From JBGPYB01 sp041493035 (GTDB lineage: Bacteria; Acidobacteriota; Vicinamibacteria; Fen-336): a stretch of DNA of 35,947 bases. The notes under the pieces were generated by a model. That model saw only the letters and a list, made by a program, of their open reading frames with translations. It did no database searches and was not told the origin of the DNA. Where the stretch lies: assembly GCA_041493035.1 (NCBI GenBank), contig JBGPYB010000029.1, positions 1 to 35,947 of the forward strand. Direction: 5' to 3'. A program made the translations under genes and the position numbers. Positions 16,194 through 24,916 of the stretch are shown here, piece after piece (positions within the stretch are counted from its first letter, which is position 1; each line of letters starts with the position of its first letter).

Positions 16194-18645
16194 GGTTCAT
16201 CGCTGGCACCGTTGCTTTGGTGACGAAGACCGCGCCGGCCAAGATCGCGGCCCCACTGATCGCGAGCCCCCACACGACCGACCTCGGTCGGTAGAGAAAC
16301 TCGACGATGTGCTTTCCCGCCGGCAGCGCCACGGCTCGGAACGCCACGTTCGCCCGGAGCACCTCGCTCGTCCGGCCGTCCACGGTGGCACGCCAGCCCG
16401 GATCGAAGGCGTCGACGAGGACGAGATGGGCGTCTGCGCTGGTTTCGGCCTCGATCAGCACGCGGTCGGGCAGCATCGTGAGGATCCTGCTGCTTCCCTT
16501 GAAGTTCTCCCTCGGCCGGCGAGAGGCAGCCTTCTGCGGCAGGAGGACCTCGGACTCCGGCTGGAAGTCCGAATTCACGATCGCGTCGAGCGCCGCTTGT
16601 CCGTCGACGCTGCGCACCCCATCCACGACGTAGCTTCGGGGCAGCGGATGCGGCACCGAAAAGAGACGAATCGGTTCGATGAAGGGTCCCGGCAGTGTCT
16701 TCGCCTCGGTCAGACTCTCGAGCCCTTCCGAGTGCAGCGCCAGGACCTGGCTCACGCCGCCGAGACGCAACACGCGGGTCGCGAGCGGCTTTCCCTCGGC
16801 GTACACGAGGACAGAATTCAGATCCACGAGAGCGTTCGGTTGCAGGCCGAGGGCATCCTTCTCGTAGCTGCCGTAGAGCCGCCACGCGGCGCCGATGGGC
16901 GGAACGAGGTACATCCTCAGGCCGAAAGCGCTGGCCCAGTCGTAGCCGGTGTCCCTCCTGAACCCCGCCACGACATAGGGCACATCCCGTTTCAGGTAGC
17001 GCTTGCTTCGCCCCTCGGTCATCGAATAGTCGTAGACGAACAGGCGGCCCAGGTCCCGCTGGTCGATGGAGTCGACGACCTCAGGCTTCAACGAGAAGAA
17101 TGTCCTTGGCGCCGTCTTGTTCAGGTTACGGTGGTTCCAGGCGAGGTCCCCCACACCGGCAAACGCGACGAGCACGGCCGATCCGAGTGCGGCTGAGCGG
17201 CCCTTGTGGCGCGCGAGCGCCGCCAACAGAAGGCCTAGAGCGAGGAGGAGGGCCCACATCGTTTTCCGGAAGACGGGCCAGAGGAGATCCGTGAGTGGCG
17301 AGCTCCCCGGGAGGGTTGTCACCAGGAACGGGTCCCAGACACCCGTGTTCCAGCGGGTCAGGCTTGCCACGATGCCCGTGAGAGCCGCCGCCGCGGCGAG
17401 CAGGAGGGGAATCGCCCGCCAGCGTCTGCGCGCGTCGTCACACCGCATCCACTCATCGAAGCCTTGACCGGCCAAGAGAGCGCCACAAAAGCCCGCGAGC
17501 ACCAACGCTTTCGCAGGAAACCGGAGGATCCGAAGTGGAGGGACGAGCAAGAGGGCGAGATCGTAGAAAGGGGCATGCCTCCCGAGAGCCACGAGGGTTG
17601 ACGCGAGCAGAAGCGCGAACAGAGCGAGGCGCCAGCCTCGCCGGGTGGTCAAGGCCGCAGCCGCCAGCACGAGGGTGGGGAATCCCACGTACATGGAGAA
17701 CAAGAAGGGCTCCCGCGATTCGAAAAGGGCGGAGCGCCATTCAGGCTTCAGTGGCAGCTCGTACCACCAGAGCGGAACCACGAGTTGGAAGAGACTGGCC
17801 GGATGGATGGACCAGTAGGTGCGTTCCATGACGTCGAGGCTCATCCGATCGGAGCGCGAGACCACGTCCGCCGACGGGATCCACTGGGCCGCCGACACCG
17901 CGAGAGCAAACGCCGCTGCCAGCGCCGTCCAGGCCAGGATCCTGGCGTTCGGTCCGCTGGCCAAGCGTCCCCAGGCGATCCGGCTCGCCAAGAGGGCGAG
18001 AGCCAGACATCCCGTCATGACGAAGACATCGGGGGAGCCCGCCAGGATCTGAACCGCCCAAGTGCCCCCCCAGATGAGCGCCGTCCTCGCGTTCCGTTCC
18101 TCCGCCACCGCGATCACGGCGATGGCCACCCACGGCATCCAGGCCGCCGCCGCCAGGTGGTTCCAGGCATTGCCGAGGGAGAGAAGCGGACCTGATGCGA
18201 TCCAAAGTGCCCCGGCGACGAAAGCACCGCCGCGTGAAACGCCGAGGCGCAGGGCCAGCCTGTAGAGACCAAGGCCGGCCAGCATGAGGTGTCCGAAGAA
18301 GAAGAGCGTGTAGTAGGTCCACGGCCGGATCAGGAGATGAAGCCACGTCGGCGGATAGAGGATCTGGTTGTTGGCGTTGGCTAGAAGGGGCTGCCCGAAG
18401 GAGACGAAAGGGTCCCAGAGCGGCCACGAGCCCGCGGTGACGGAGCGCACGAAGCTTTCCACCTGGCCGAACCACTGGAGGTGGAGATCGCGCTCGTAGA
18501 AGACCTGTCCGGCGAAGAGTGCGTTTCGGAGCAGAAAGGCGACGATGGCGAGGAGGCCCAGAGCCGCCCAAACCGTCTCGCGCCCCGGGAGCGAGATGCG
18601 GATGTCGCGGGTCAGGAAGGAGTCGGCGTGAGGGGAGGTGGCCAT
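16186..18645 (-). CDS. YfhO-family GT-C-like membrane protein, copy 3
   Basis: 819 aa from the ATG at 18645. Family motifs: ERDLH with R52-D53, QWFGQVESFVR, GSWPLWDPF, FGQPLLANAN, LYPPTWLHLL; SGPLLSL and NHLAAAAWMPWV; C-terminal GSYEKDALGLQP, GWRATVDG, RANVAFRAV and YRPRSVVWG, then a final hydrophobic helix. The open frame continues to an ATG at 18747, but those 34 extra residues are Cys/Arg-rich, unlike any family N-terminus, and overlap the upstream gene, so the inner ATG is preferred. It follows the GT39-like gene after 46 bases and overlaps the GT-C/TPR gene by 8 bases. The second position of the first-loop motif is Asn (LANAN) where other copies have Asp. Confidence 0.85.
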   Translation of the reverse strand: MATSPHADSFLTRDIRISLPGRETVWAALGLLAIVAFLLRNALFAGQVFYERDLHLQWFGQVESFVRSVTAGSWPLWDPFVSFGQPLLANANNQILYPPTWLHLLIRPWTYYTLFFFGHLMLAGLGLYRLALRLGVSRGGAFVAGALWIASGPLLSLGNAWNHLAAAAWMPWVAIAVIAVAEERNARTALIWGGTWAVQILAGSPDVFVMTGCLALALLASRIAWGRLASGPNARILAWTALAAAFALAVSAAQWIPSADVVSRSDRMSLDVMERTYWSIHPASLFQLVVPLWWYELPLKPEWRSALFESREPFLFSMYVGFPTLVLAAAALTTRRGWRLALFALLLASTLVALGRHAPFYDLALLLVPPLRILRFPAKALVLAGFCGALLAGQGFDEWMRCDDARRRWRAIPLLLAAAAALTGIVASLTRWNTGVWDPFLVTTLPGSSPLTDLLWPVFRKTMWALLLALGLLLAALARHKGRSAALGSAVLVAFAGVGDLAWNHRNLNKTAPRTFFSLKPEVVDSIDQRDLGRLFVYDYSMTEGRSKRYLKRDVPYVVAGFRRDTGYDWASAFGLRMYLVPPIGAAWRLYGSYEKDALGLQPNALVDLNSVLVYAEGKPLATRVLRLGGVSQVLALHSEGLESLTEAKTLPGPFIEPIRLFSVPHPLPRSYVVDGVRSVDGQAALDAIVNSDFQPESEVLLPQKAASRRPRENFKGSSRILTMLPDRVLIEAETSADAHLVLVDAFDPGWRATVDGRTSEVLRANVAFRAVALPAGKHIVEFLYRPRSVVWGLAISGAAILAGAVFVTKATVPAMNRD

Positions 18646-18691
18646 GACCCGAAGGACGGCAGCGTAACACGACGGCGTTCCGGCACGGCCC

Positions 18692-20167
18692 TCAAAGAAC
18701 GGTCGCCCACGAGAGAAGCAGGGAGAACACGACCAGCAGCGCCGCACCCGCCGTCGCGGTCTTCGGAGGGAGTCGGCTCAGCGCCGAGGCGCTGAAGATC
18801 ACGAGGAACGGCACCTTCACGTAGAAGTACATCAGGTCCATGTAGACAAGCGCATGGACGGCTGAGATCGACGCGTAGACGGCCCCGGCCGCGACGAGGC
18901 TCCGGTCCCTACGGCGGACGGCCACGATCACCCCCGCGACCGAGAGGACTGTGAGTACGCCGACGAACCATGAGAACGCCGATGAGGCTCGACCGGGAAG
19001 GAACTCGTGGGAATGCCCAACGGCAAACCAATCCTGTGAAGGCCACACCGTGGCGTCTGTCTGAAGGTATTGGAACACCCGGATCACGACCGAATTGATG
19101 GTGAGGTTGAACGTCGTGAAGGAACGGACGCAGTTCCTGACGTAGACGAACGGTTGATCCCCGATGTTGCGGAACGCCGCGTCGCGAAACGCATCTTCGA
19201 GGGGGATCGTGTAGTCGATGAAGGCGTGGCGCGAGTAGACGGGGCTTCCGGTCACGCGGGTGAAGGTCGGCATGAAGTCGGCGAAGAGCTCACCCCAGTT
19301 GTAGTGATTCGGGTGGATGTCCAGGTCCTTGACCGACGAACCCCAGAGAGCCATCCAGCCTTCTGCGCTGAAGGTCCAACGTCCCGTGAGGACGTGGTTG
19401 CGCGCCACATAGGGGGCCAGAACGAGAGACATTCCCAGGACGAAGGGCATCCAGGCCGCCATCGCGCGTTTCAATGCGCGCCCTTGCAGGAGCCAGAGCG
19501 CGATGCCCAGGACCACGGGCAGCGCGATGGTCACCGGCCGGACGAGGGTCGAGAATCCCCAGAAGGTGCCCGCGAGGAAGAGCGCGTGGGCAGCCTGCGG
19601 CCGACGGTCCAGAGCCTTCTGGAGGATCCAGCAGCCGACAACCACCATGAAGATGTGGAGGATGTCGTAGTGGAGCAAGCCTACGAGGATGACGGTGTAG
19701 GGACCCGTTCCAAGGATCACGGCGGCGCCCAGAGCGACGCCGCGACCGCAGGACGGCCAGAGCCACAGGAAGAGCGCGGCCGATGCCGCCGCGAGGAGGA
19801 CCGCGTGAGCCAGGAAGATCACGTCCATGGAACGAAAGAAATATTGTCGCGTCACCACGGGCGGGTCATCGATCGCCGACGCCACCGCCGCGACGAAGAG
19901 AGGATAGCCCGGAGACAGCGTCACGTCGGATCGCCGGGGCTCGATCCCCAGCGTTCCGTAGACACGGTAGTTCAAGCCGACCGTGAACCACTCGTCCACC
20001 ATTCCGCCGAGGCCCGCGAGTTGCCGGTGGGTCGTCAACGACCGGCCGCTCACGGCCAGACTCAAGAGGATGAGAAGGAGCGCCAGCGTCCGCGGCGACT
20101 CGAGGGGGCTTGGGGCCCGGGCTCCCTCAGCCGGCAAGGGCCCGTCGGGAGCAGAGGAGGTCGGCAT
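18692..20167 (-). CDS. GT39/ArnT-like membrane glycosyltransferase
   Basis: 491 aa with about 11 hydrophobic segments. The first extracytoplasmic loop has an Asp-Glu pair (GGMVDEWFTVGLNYRVYG) and SPGYPLFVA, both typical of GT39/GT83 enzymes that transfer sugars from polyprenyl phosphate. RPVTIALPVVLG and APYVARNHVLTGRW follow the family pattern of the middle region. The ATG at 20167 lies inside the end of the FkbM gene (41-base overlap), with a GGAG about 17 bases upstream; the open frame reaches 20257 but would overlap 131 bases. The acceptor is unknown; a surface glycan or glycoprotein of this locus is the natural guess. Confidence 0.75.
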   Translation of the reverse strand: MPTSSAPDGPLPAEGARAPSPLESPRTLALLLILLSLAVSGRSLTTHRQLAGLGGMVDEWFTVGLNYRVYGTLGIEPRRSDVTLSPGYPLFVAAVASAIDDPPVVTRQYFFRSMDVIFLAHAVLLAAASAALFLWLWPSCGRGVALGAAVILGTGPYTVILVGLLHYDILHIFMVVVGCWILQKALDRRPQAAHALFLAGTFWGFSTLVRPVTIALPVVLGIALWLLQGRALKRAMAAWMPFVLGMSLVLAPYVARNHVLTGRWTFSAEGWMALWGSSVKDLDIHPNHYNWGELFADFMPTFTRVTGSPVYSRHAFIDYTIPLEDAFRDAAFRNIGDQPFVYVRNCVRSFTTFNLTINSVVIRVFQYLQTDATVWPSQDWFAVGHSHEFLPGRASSAFSWFVGVLTVLSVAGVIVAVRRRDRSLVAAGAVYASISAVHALVYMDLMYFYVKVPFLVIFSASALSRLPPKTATAGAALLVVFSLLLSWATVL

Positions 20168-20960
20168 AGCCGCGGTCAGTCGACTCCACGTCGAGAATCT
20201 CCTCCCGGAATGGACTGAGGCTGCCGTCCTTGGCCAGGAGGTGGATGGAGTAGCCACGGGTCCGGAAGAAGGTCATGAAGTCGGCCGGCGCAAAAGCTTG
20301 TGCGCGCAGCTCACGGGGCGACAGCTCGATCGCCACCACGACGTCGGGGCAGCGATCGAGGAGTGCCGTCATTCCGCGGCACACGGCGGGCTCGTAACCC
20401 TGGACATCGATCTTGACGAACGCCACCGGCGTCGCCGCCGCGCCTATGGACGTCAGGAAGCCGTCTAGCGAGACGAGGCGCACCGCGTTCGTTCTGATTC
20501 CCACCTCGTGCTGCTCGCGGAAGGCGGCCGAGGCGACGCGATGGTCGCCCGGGTGCGCCGGGTTCGTCCAAAAGTCGATGCTCCCGTCGTGGTCTCCAAC
20601 GGCCGCATTGACGGGGACGATCGTGTCGTTCGCACCTCTGAGCGCGATGGTCTCCGTCAGGAACGAGAAGTTCTCCGCCTCAGGCTCGAACGCATAGACC
20701 TTGAAGCCGGAGCTCAGCGCTGTGACGAAGAGAGACGACGTATAGCCGATCTGAGCCCCAACGTCGAGGATGTGCCCGCCCGCGAAGAGCTCAGGCCGTT
20801 GCTGCACCAAGCCGTCGAAGGGATCCTCGAATCGGCGCTTATAGAAGAAGTAGGCCCGTGCGTACGCCCGGCGGAACCAGGGTGCTCGCATCAACGCTGT
20901 CCGCCGCGCGAACGCGTAAGTCACGGACAGGCCCGGCAGCAACTTGAATGCCCAGCTCAC
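20127..20960 (-). CDS. FkbM-family SAM-dependent methyltransferase
   Basis: 277 aa soluble protein. SAM-binding motif I is ILDVGAQIGYTSSLF (around 64-78); motif II YAFEPEAENF (89-98) is the FkbM signature; VRLVSLDGFL and FVKIDVQGYEPAVCRGM are the conserved family blocks further on. FkbM enzymes O-methylate hydroxyls, often on sugars of surface glycans or glycoproteins, so methylation of a sugar assembled by neighbouring transferases is likely. GTG start at 20960 overlaps the stop of YfhO copy 4 in GTGA; the gene's own end overlaps the GT39-like start. Confidence 0.88.
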   Translation of the reverse strand: MSWAFKLLPGLSVTYAFARRTALMRAPWFRRAYARAYFFYKRRFEDPFDGLVQQRPELFAGGHILDVGAQIGYTSSLFVTALSSGFKVYAFEPEAENFSFLTETIALRGANDTIVPVNAAVGDHDGSIDFWTNPAHPGDHRVASAAFREQHEVGIRTNAVRLVSLDGFLTSIGAAATPVAFVKIDVQGYEPAVCRGMTALLDRCPDVVVAIELSPRELRAQAFAPADFMTFFRTRGYSIHLLAKDGSLSPFREEILDVESTDRGYADLLCSRRALAG

Positions 20961-23422
20961 CGATGGGCCGCCATGACCTTGTCCCTGAGGGCGGCAACCG
21001 TAGCCAGGAGGAGTGTCGCTGCGCTCGCCAGCGCGCCCGCCACAACTGATCTGGGCCTGTAGACGAACGAAACCTCGTGGGCGCCCCTGGGGACCTCGAC
21101 ACCCCGGAACGCGACGTTGGCACGCAGTAGCGGCGCATCGCGTCCGTCCACGGCGACCCGCCAGCCGACGTCGTACGCGTCCACGAGCACAACATATCCG
21201 GGATGCGACAACTCGGCCTGGACGACAACTCGGTCCGGCTTGGCGAGGGTCACCCGGCTACGCCCCGAGAACGTCTCGCGCGCACGAAGCGCCGGTCCCG
21301 AGGGCAAGAGGACTTCCTTCTCCGGATCGAAGTCCGGGGAGTCGAGGTGCTCGAGGGCGGCCGAGCCGTCGGCCACGTACCCTGACCCGACCGCATAGCT
21401 TCGCCCGAGAGGCTCCGGCACCTCGTAGACCCGGATCGGCTCGGCAAAGAGGCTCGGAAGCGTTGCCGTGAGGCGCAGGTCCGGCCACCGAGTGGGGGGC
21501 GCCAGGTCGACCACGCTCGAGACGTTGCCCATCCGCAGGAGGCGGGTGTGCGTCGGCTGTCCTTCCCGCATCCTCAGGAATTCGTTCAGCTCAGCGAGAG
21601 GGCGCGGCTGCAGGCCGAGAAGGTCGAGGTCGTAGCTTCCGCGGATTCCCCAACGTTCGGATGTCGGTGGGATGAGATAGTCGAGGGCTCCGAGGGTGAG
21701 CGCCTGGAGGTACGACCAACCCGCGGGCACAGAGGGGAGCGAAAGCGGGGACGGCCCGCCTGATTCTGCGCGACGGAAACGGGGGAGTGTCGAGTAGTCG
21801 TAGACGTAGACCCTGGGATCGGTCGACGCCGTGAGGGCTCCAACCACTTCGGGCTTGTGGGTGAAGATCGCCTTCGGAGCCACGGGGTGCAGATCCCTCT
21901 GGGCCTCCGCCAGATCGGCGACCACGAGGACTCCCAGCATCGCCGCGGCCGCGAAGGGACGAACGTTCTGTCCGCGGTAGAGCCACAAGGCCGTCGCTGC
22001 CGCGGCTATCGTCGCGAGGAAGCCGACCCAAAGGCTGGAAGCCGTCGATGATAGCAGCTCCAGGTCAGAGGGAAGGCCTGGACGACGCGCGAGGAGCGAC
22101 GGCGCCCACCAATCGGTGGCCCAGGTCGTCGAGAGGAGCGCTGCTGCGGCCACGATCGAAAGGCACACCAGCGCGCCGAGAAGCGCCAGCCGCCGTGCCC
22201 GAACCGAGCGGGGGGCTGGAGTCACGCATGCGTCCAGACCCATCGCGGCCAAGAGGGACACCGCGAAGGCGCACAGGACCATCGCCTTCATGGGGAAACG
22301 CAGGATGCGCAACGGCGGCAGCACGGTCATCAGGAGGTCGTAGGCCCACGCATGCCGACCCAGGGCCACGCCGCCCGCGCCCGCGGCAATCACGGCGAGA
22401 GCGAAGCGCCGCCCGCGATCTCCGAAGCCGAGCCCCGCCGCCGCAAGCCCGAGGGTGGGGCCGCCGAAGTAGATGGAATGGAGCCAAGGGTCACGCGACT
22501 CGAGAAGCGTCGTGATGGCGCGCTGCGACAACGGCATCAGGCTCCAATGGAACGGGAGCGTCAGCTCCAACAAGGAGAGCGGGTGCAGGGACCAGACAGT
22601 GCGATCCGAGGCGTCGAGGCCGAGACGTGCGGTGCCCACGGCCATAGCCAAGGTCGGCACCCATTGGCACGCCGAGAGTCCGAGCCCGACGAGGCCCGCT
22701 CCGGCCGCAGTGAGCGCGATTCGTGCTCCGGCCCGTGTGCGGGGTTCTCCGCCAGTAGCCACGCGGGCGACCATGACGATCCCCAGGGCCACGAGCGTCA
22801 TGACGACCATGTCGGCCGATCCCGCCAGGATCTGTGCGGCCATGGCCGTACCCCACACGAGGACAGCCCGCAAGTCCTGCCGCTCGAAGGCGACGTCCGC
22901 CGAGAGAAAGACCCAGGGAATCCAGGCGGCGCCGGCCATGTGATGCCAGAGAGAGGCGAGGGATAGGAAGGGGCCGGCGGCCATCCAGATCACGCCGCCC
23001 AGCAGCGCTCCAGCGCGAGCCACCTTCCAGCGTCGCGCCAGAGCGTAGAGACCGATGCCGGACAACCACAGATGTGCGACCACGAAGAGCGTGTAGCTGA
23101 CCCACGGCGGCAGGATCAGGTTGAGCCACGTGAACGGGTAGAGAACCTGCGCGCTCGGGTCGGCGAGAAGGGGCTGGCCGAAGCCGCGGTAGGGGTCCCA
23201 GAGCGGCCACGACCCACTGGCGACGCAGCGCACGAAGGATTCGACCTGTGGGTACCACACGAGGCTGATGTCCCGGCGGAAGAGGACGCCGCGTCCGAAC
23301 ACCGCGTCCCGAAACAGGAAGAGCGCGATCAGGAGAAGGCAGAGGGCCGCCCCGATGTCTTGACGAGAGATCGGGCGCCACCCTACGCCACGAACGCGGA
23401 CCAGGTCATCCCTTGCGGGCAT
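20957..23422 (-). CDS. YfhO-family GT-C-like membrane protein, copy 4
   Basis: 821 aa, closest in motif wording to the copy beside pilS: FRRDISLVWYPQVESFVR (RDIS at 50-53) against FWQRDISLYWYPQVEAFVR. Also GSWPLWDPYRGFGQPLLADP, LYPFTWLNLI, AGPFLSL, WHHMAGAAWIPWVFL. C-terminal: WGIRGSYDLDLLGLQP, GWRVAVDG, RANVAFRGV and YRPRSVVAG before the last helix. About 12 membrane segments. The ATG at 23422 overlaps the end of the upstream methyltransferase by 17 bases, and the stop overlaps the GTG of the FkbM gene, so expression is coupled on both sides. Confidence 0.87.
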   Translation of the reverse strand: MPARDDLVRVRGVGWRPISRQDIGAALCLLLIALFLFRDAVFGRGVLFRRDISLVWYPQVESFVRCVASGSWPLWDPYRGFGQPLLADPSAQVLYPFTWLNLILPPWVSYTLFVVAHLWLSGIGLYALARRWKVARAGALLGGVIWMAAGPFLSLASLWHHMAGAAWIPWVFLSADVAFERQDLRAVLVWGTAMAAQILAGSADMVVMTLVALGIVMVARVATGGEPRTRAGARIALTAAGAGLVGLGLSACQWVPTLAMAVGTARLGLDASDRTVWSLHPLSLLELTLPFHWSLMPLSQRAITTLLESRDPWLHSIYFGGPTLGLAAAGLGFGDRGRRFALAVIAAGAGGVALGRHAWAYDLLMTVLPPLRILRFPMKAMVLCAFAVSLLAAMGLDACVTPAPRSVRARRLALLGALVCLSIVAAAALLSTTWATDWWAPSLLARRPGLPSDLELLSSTASSLWVGFLATIAAAATALWLYRGQNVRPFAAAAMLGVLVVADLAEAQRDLHPVAPKAIFTHKPEVVGALTASTDPRVYVYDYSTLPRFRRAESGGPSPLSLPSVPAGWSYLQALTLGALDYLIPPTSERWGIRGSYDLDLLGLQPRPLAELNEFLRMREGQPTHTRLLRMGNVSSVVDLAPPTRWPDLRLTATLPSLFAEPIRVYEVPEPLGRSYAVGSGYVADGSAALEHLDSPDFDPEKEVLLPSGPALRARETFSGRSRVTLAKPDRVVVQAELSHPGYVVLVDAYDVGWRVAVDGRDAPLLRANVAFRGVEVPRGAHEVSFVYRPRSVVAGALASAATLLLATVAALRDKVMAAHR

Positions 23423-24155
23423 GAATGAGCAATGAGCCTGCGATCCGGCTCAAGCCCGGCGTCGCTTCGAATCGCTCTCCCAGCCGGCTCACGGCCGTGA
23501 TCCACCCCGGGGGCGTCGCGGGGTGGAGGAAATCGAAAGGCTTCACGACGATATCGCAGTAACCGAGACCCCGAAGCGCCTTCATCGCCCGACCCCGCGA
23601 AAACGCCATCTCATCGGGCGAGAGGCCGAACCGCGCCCGGGGCGCGAGCAAGAACAAGAAGGCGACCTGCGGATTCAGGATGTTGGGTTCGGTGAAGGTG
23701 ATCCGTCCCCCCGGCCGCAAGACGCGGTGGGTCTCGGCAAGCGACCGCGTGAGATCGAGATGATGAAGGATCGAGCTGCCGTAGACGGCGTCCACCGAAG
23801 CGTCGGCGTGGGGAAGGCGATGGGCGTCGCCCCGTTCGAGCGTCACGTTGGCGAGTGGAGCGACACGAGCCTTCGCTTTGGCGAGGAGCGTCTCCGAGAG
23901 CTCGACACCCACGATTCCGGCGCCGGAGCGGGCCACACGCTCGAGGAACAGACCCGTGCCGCAACCCAGCTCGATGGCGCGCCGCCCGGGCGCGAGGCCC
24001 GCGTGTTCCACGAAGAACCCCGCGCGGCGATCGGCCCGCACGCGCCCAGCTGGACTGTCCCAGTCCCAGATCTCGTCCGCGCGTGACGCGATCTTCCGGT
24101 CGTGCTCGATCTCGCGAGCCAGGCGGTCGGCGTGCGACGGCGTTGCAGCGCTCAC
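23406..24155 (-). CDS. Class I SAM-dependent methyltransferase (third in the methyltransferase row)
   Basis: 249 aa from GTG at 24155. Rossmann-type SAM motif ELGCGTG at 62-68, acidic motif II (VGVELSETLL), motif III/IV region ERGDAHRLPHADASVDAVY with ILHHLD, and LRPGGRITFTEPN. This is the Methyltransf_11 pattern. The late segment FLFLLAPRARFGLSPDEMAFSRG resembles methyltransferases of polysaccharide clusters. The open frame continues upstream for ~190 codons, but that part is the antisense-like, Arg/Gly/Pro-rich reading of the preceding gene; the GTG overlaps that gene's stop in GTGA. Substrate probably a sugar or lipid-linked glycan, by context only. Confidence 0.82.
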   Translation of the reverse strand: MSAATPSHADRLAREIEHDRKIASRADEIWDWDSPAGRVRADRRAGFFVEHAGLAPGRRAIELGCGTGLFLERVARSGAGIVGVELSETLLAKAKARVAPLANVTLERGDAHRLPHADASVDAVYGSSILHHLDLTRSLAETHRVLRPGGRITFTEPNILNPQVAFLFLLAPRARFGLSPDEMAFSRGRAMKALRGLGYCDIVVKPFDFLHPATPPGWITAVSRLGERFEATPGLSRIAGSLLIHARKG

Positions 24156-24916
24156 TGTTCGGACCTTGCGGAGATGATAGCGCTTCTTTCCCAAACGCAG
24201 AGCGCCCGCATGCCAAAGATGCTCGACAGGGCGCCTGAGTGTTTGTCCATCGCCAGGAACAAAGGTGCGATGCCCCGGGGAAGCAGCGATCCCTCCCGGA
24301 AGCCGAGGCTCAACAGGTACGCAAAGCAGTTCAGCAGTGTCACCCTCGGCGGGCCGAAGCCGAACCGACTCCAGCCGCCGGCAGGCAGGGAACGAAGGAG
24401 GCCCGTGAAGACGCCGCCATCCCCGTCGAACGCCTCCTTGGCCGACCCGTTTTCGAACGGGCGCCAGGGGTCGAGCTTCGTGTCGCAACCCTCCTGGTGG
24501 AGAAAGCGATAGATGGGATACGAGAAAGGCGTGATCCACGGCTCCACGACGACAAGTCGTCCGCCGGGGATCAGGACCCGGGCCGCCTCCTCGAAGAAAC
24601 GCCCGGGCTCCGCGAGGTGGTGGACCACGTCGAGACCCACGATCGCGTCGATCGTTCCGTCCCGGGCCGGAAGTCTGAGGGCGTCGGCCACGAGATCGTT
24701 CCAGGGTGCATCGAGAACGTCGGTCGCGATCCAACGGGTGCCGAGGCGTCGACGGGCGAATTCGGCGAGGAATCCCGGGCCAGCTCCCACCTCGAGGATC
24801 CGTCCCGACGTGGGAAGCGCGCCAACGAGGAAATCGAACCAGACGCCGTAGACGTCGGCGAGGACCGGCTTGCGCGACCAGAGGCGCCGGTGCTCCTCGA
24901 GCTTCTCGAGGCTCAC
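24152..24916 (-). CDS. Class I SAM-dependent methyltransferase (second in the row)
   Basis: 254 aa from GTG at 24916, whose GTGA contains the stop of the fusion gene upstream. SAM motif I ILEVGAGPGFLAEFA (40-54), motif II IATDVLDAPWND, then LRLPARDGTIDAIVGLDVVHHL and LIPGGRLVVVEPWITPFSYP, the Methyltransf_11 order. The C-terminal half carries KLDPWRPFENGSAKEAF and a hydrophobic VTLLNCFAYLLSLGF, seen in methyltransferases near glycosyltransferase genes. It ends by overlapping the next methyltransferase (GTGA). Substrate unknown; context suggests a sugar or lipid-linked intermediate. Confidence 0.82.
   Translation of the reverse strand: MSLEKLEEHRRLWSRKPVLADVYGVWFDFLVGALPTSGRILEVGAGPGFLAEFARRRLGTRWIATDVLDAPWNDLVADALRLPARDGTIDAIVGLDVVHHLAEPGRFFEEAARVLIPGGRLVVVEPWITPFSYPIYRFLHQEGCDTKLDPWRPFENGSAKEAFDGDGGVFTGLLRSLPAGGWSRFGFGPPRVTLLNCFAYLLSLGFREGSLLPRGIAPLFLAMDKHSGALSSIFGMRALCVWERSAIISARSEQ

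Noticed and set aside
16186..18747. Upstream ATG at 18747 for YfhO copy 3
   Set aside because: It adds 34 Cys/Arg-rich residues overlapping the neighbouring gene and unlike the other family members; ATG 18645 is preferred.
19070..20218. Open frame of 382 codons on the plus strand opposite the GT39-like gene
   Set aside because: Composition dominated by Arg, Glu, Asp, His and Gly, as expected from the complement of a membrane protein gene; no start signal or motif.
24156..24734. N-terminal extension of the 249 aa methyltransferase by about 193 codons
   Set aside because: The extension is low-complexity and covers the preceding methyltransferase in another frame; the GTG in the GTGA overlap gives a normal-length enzyme.
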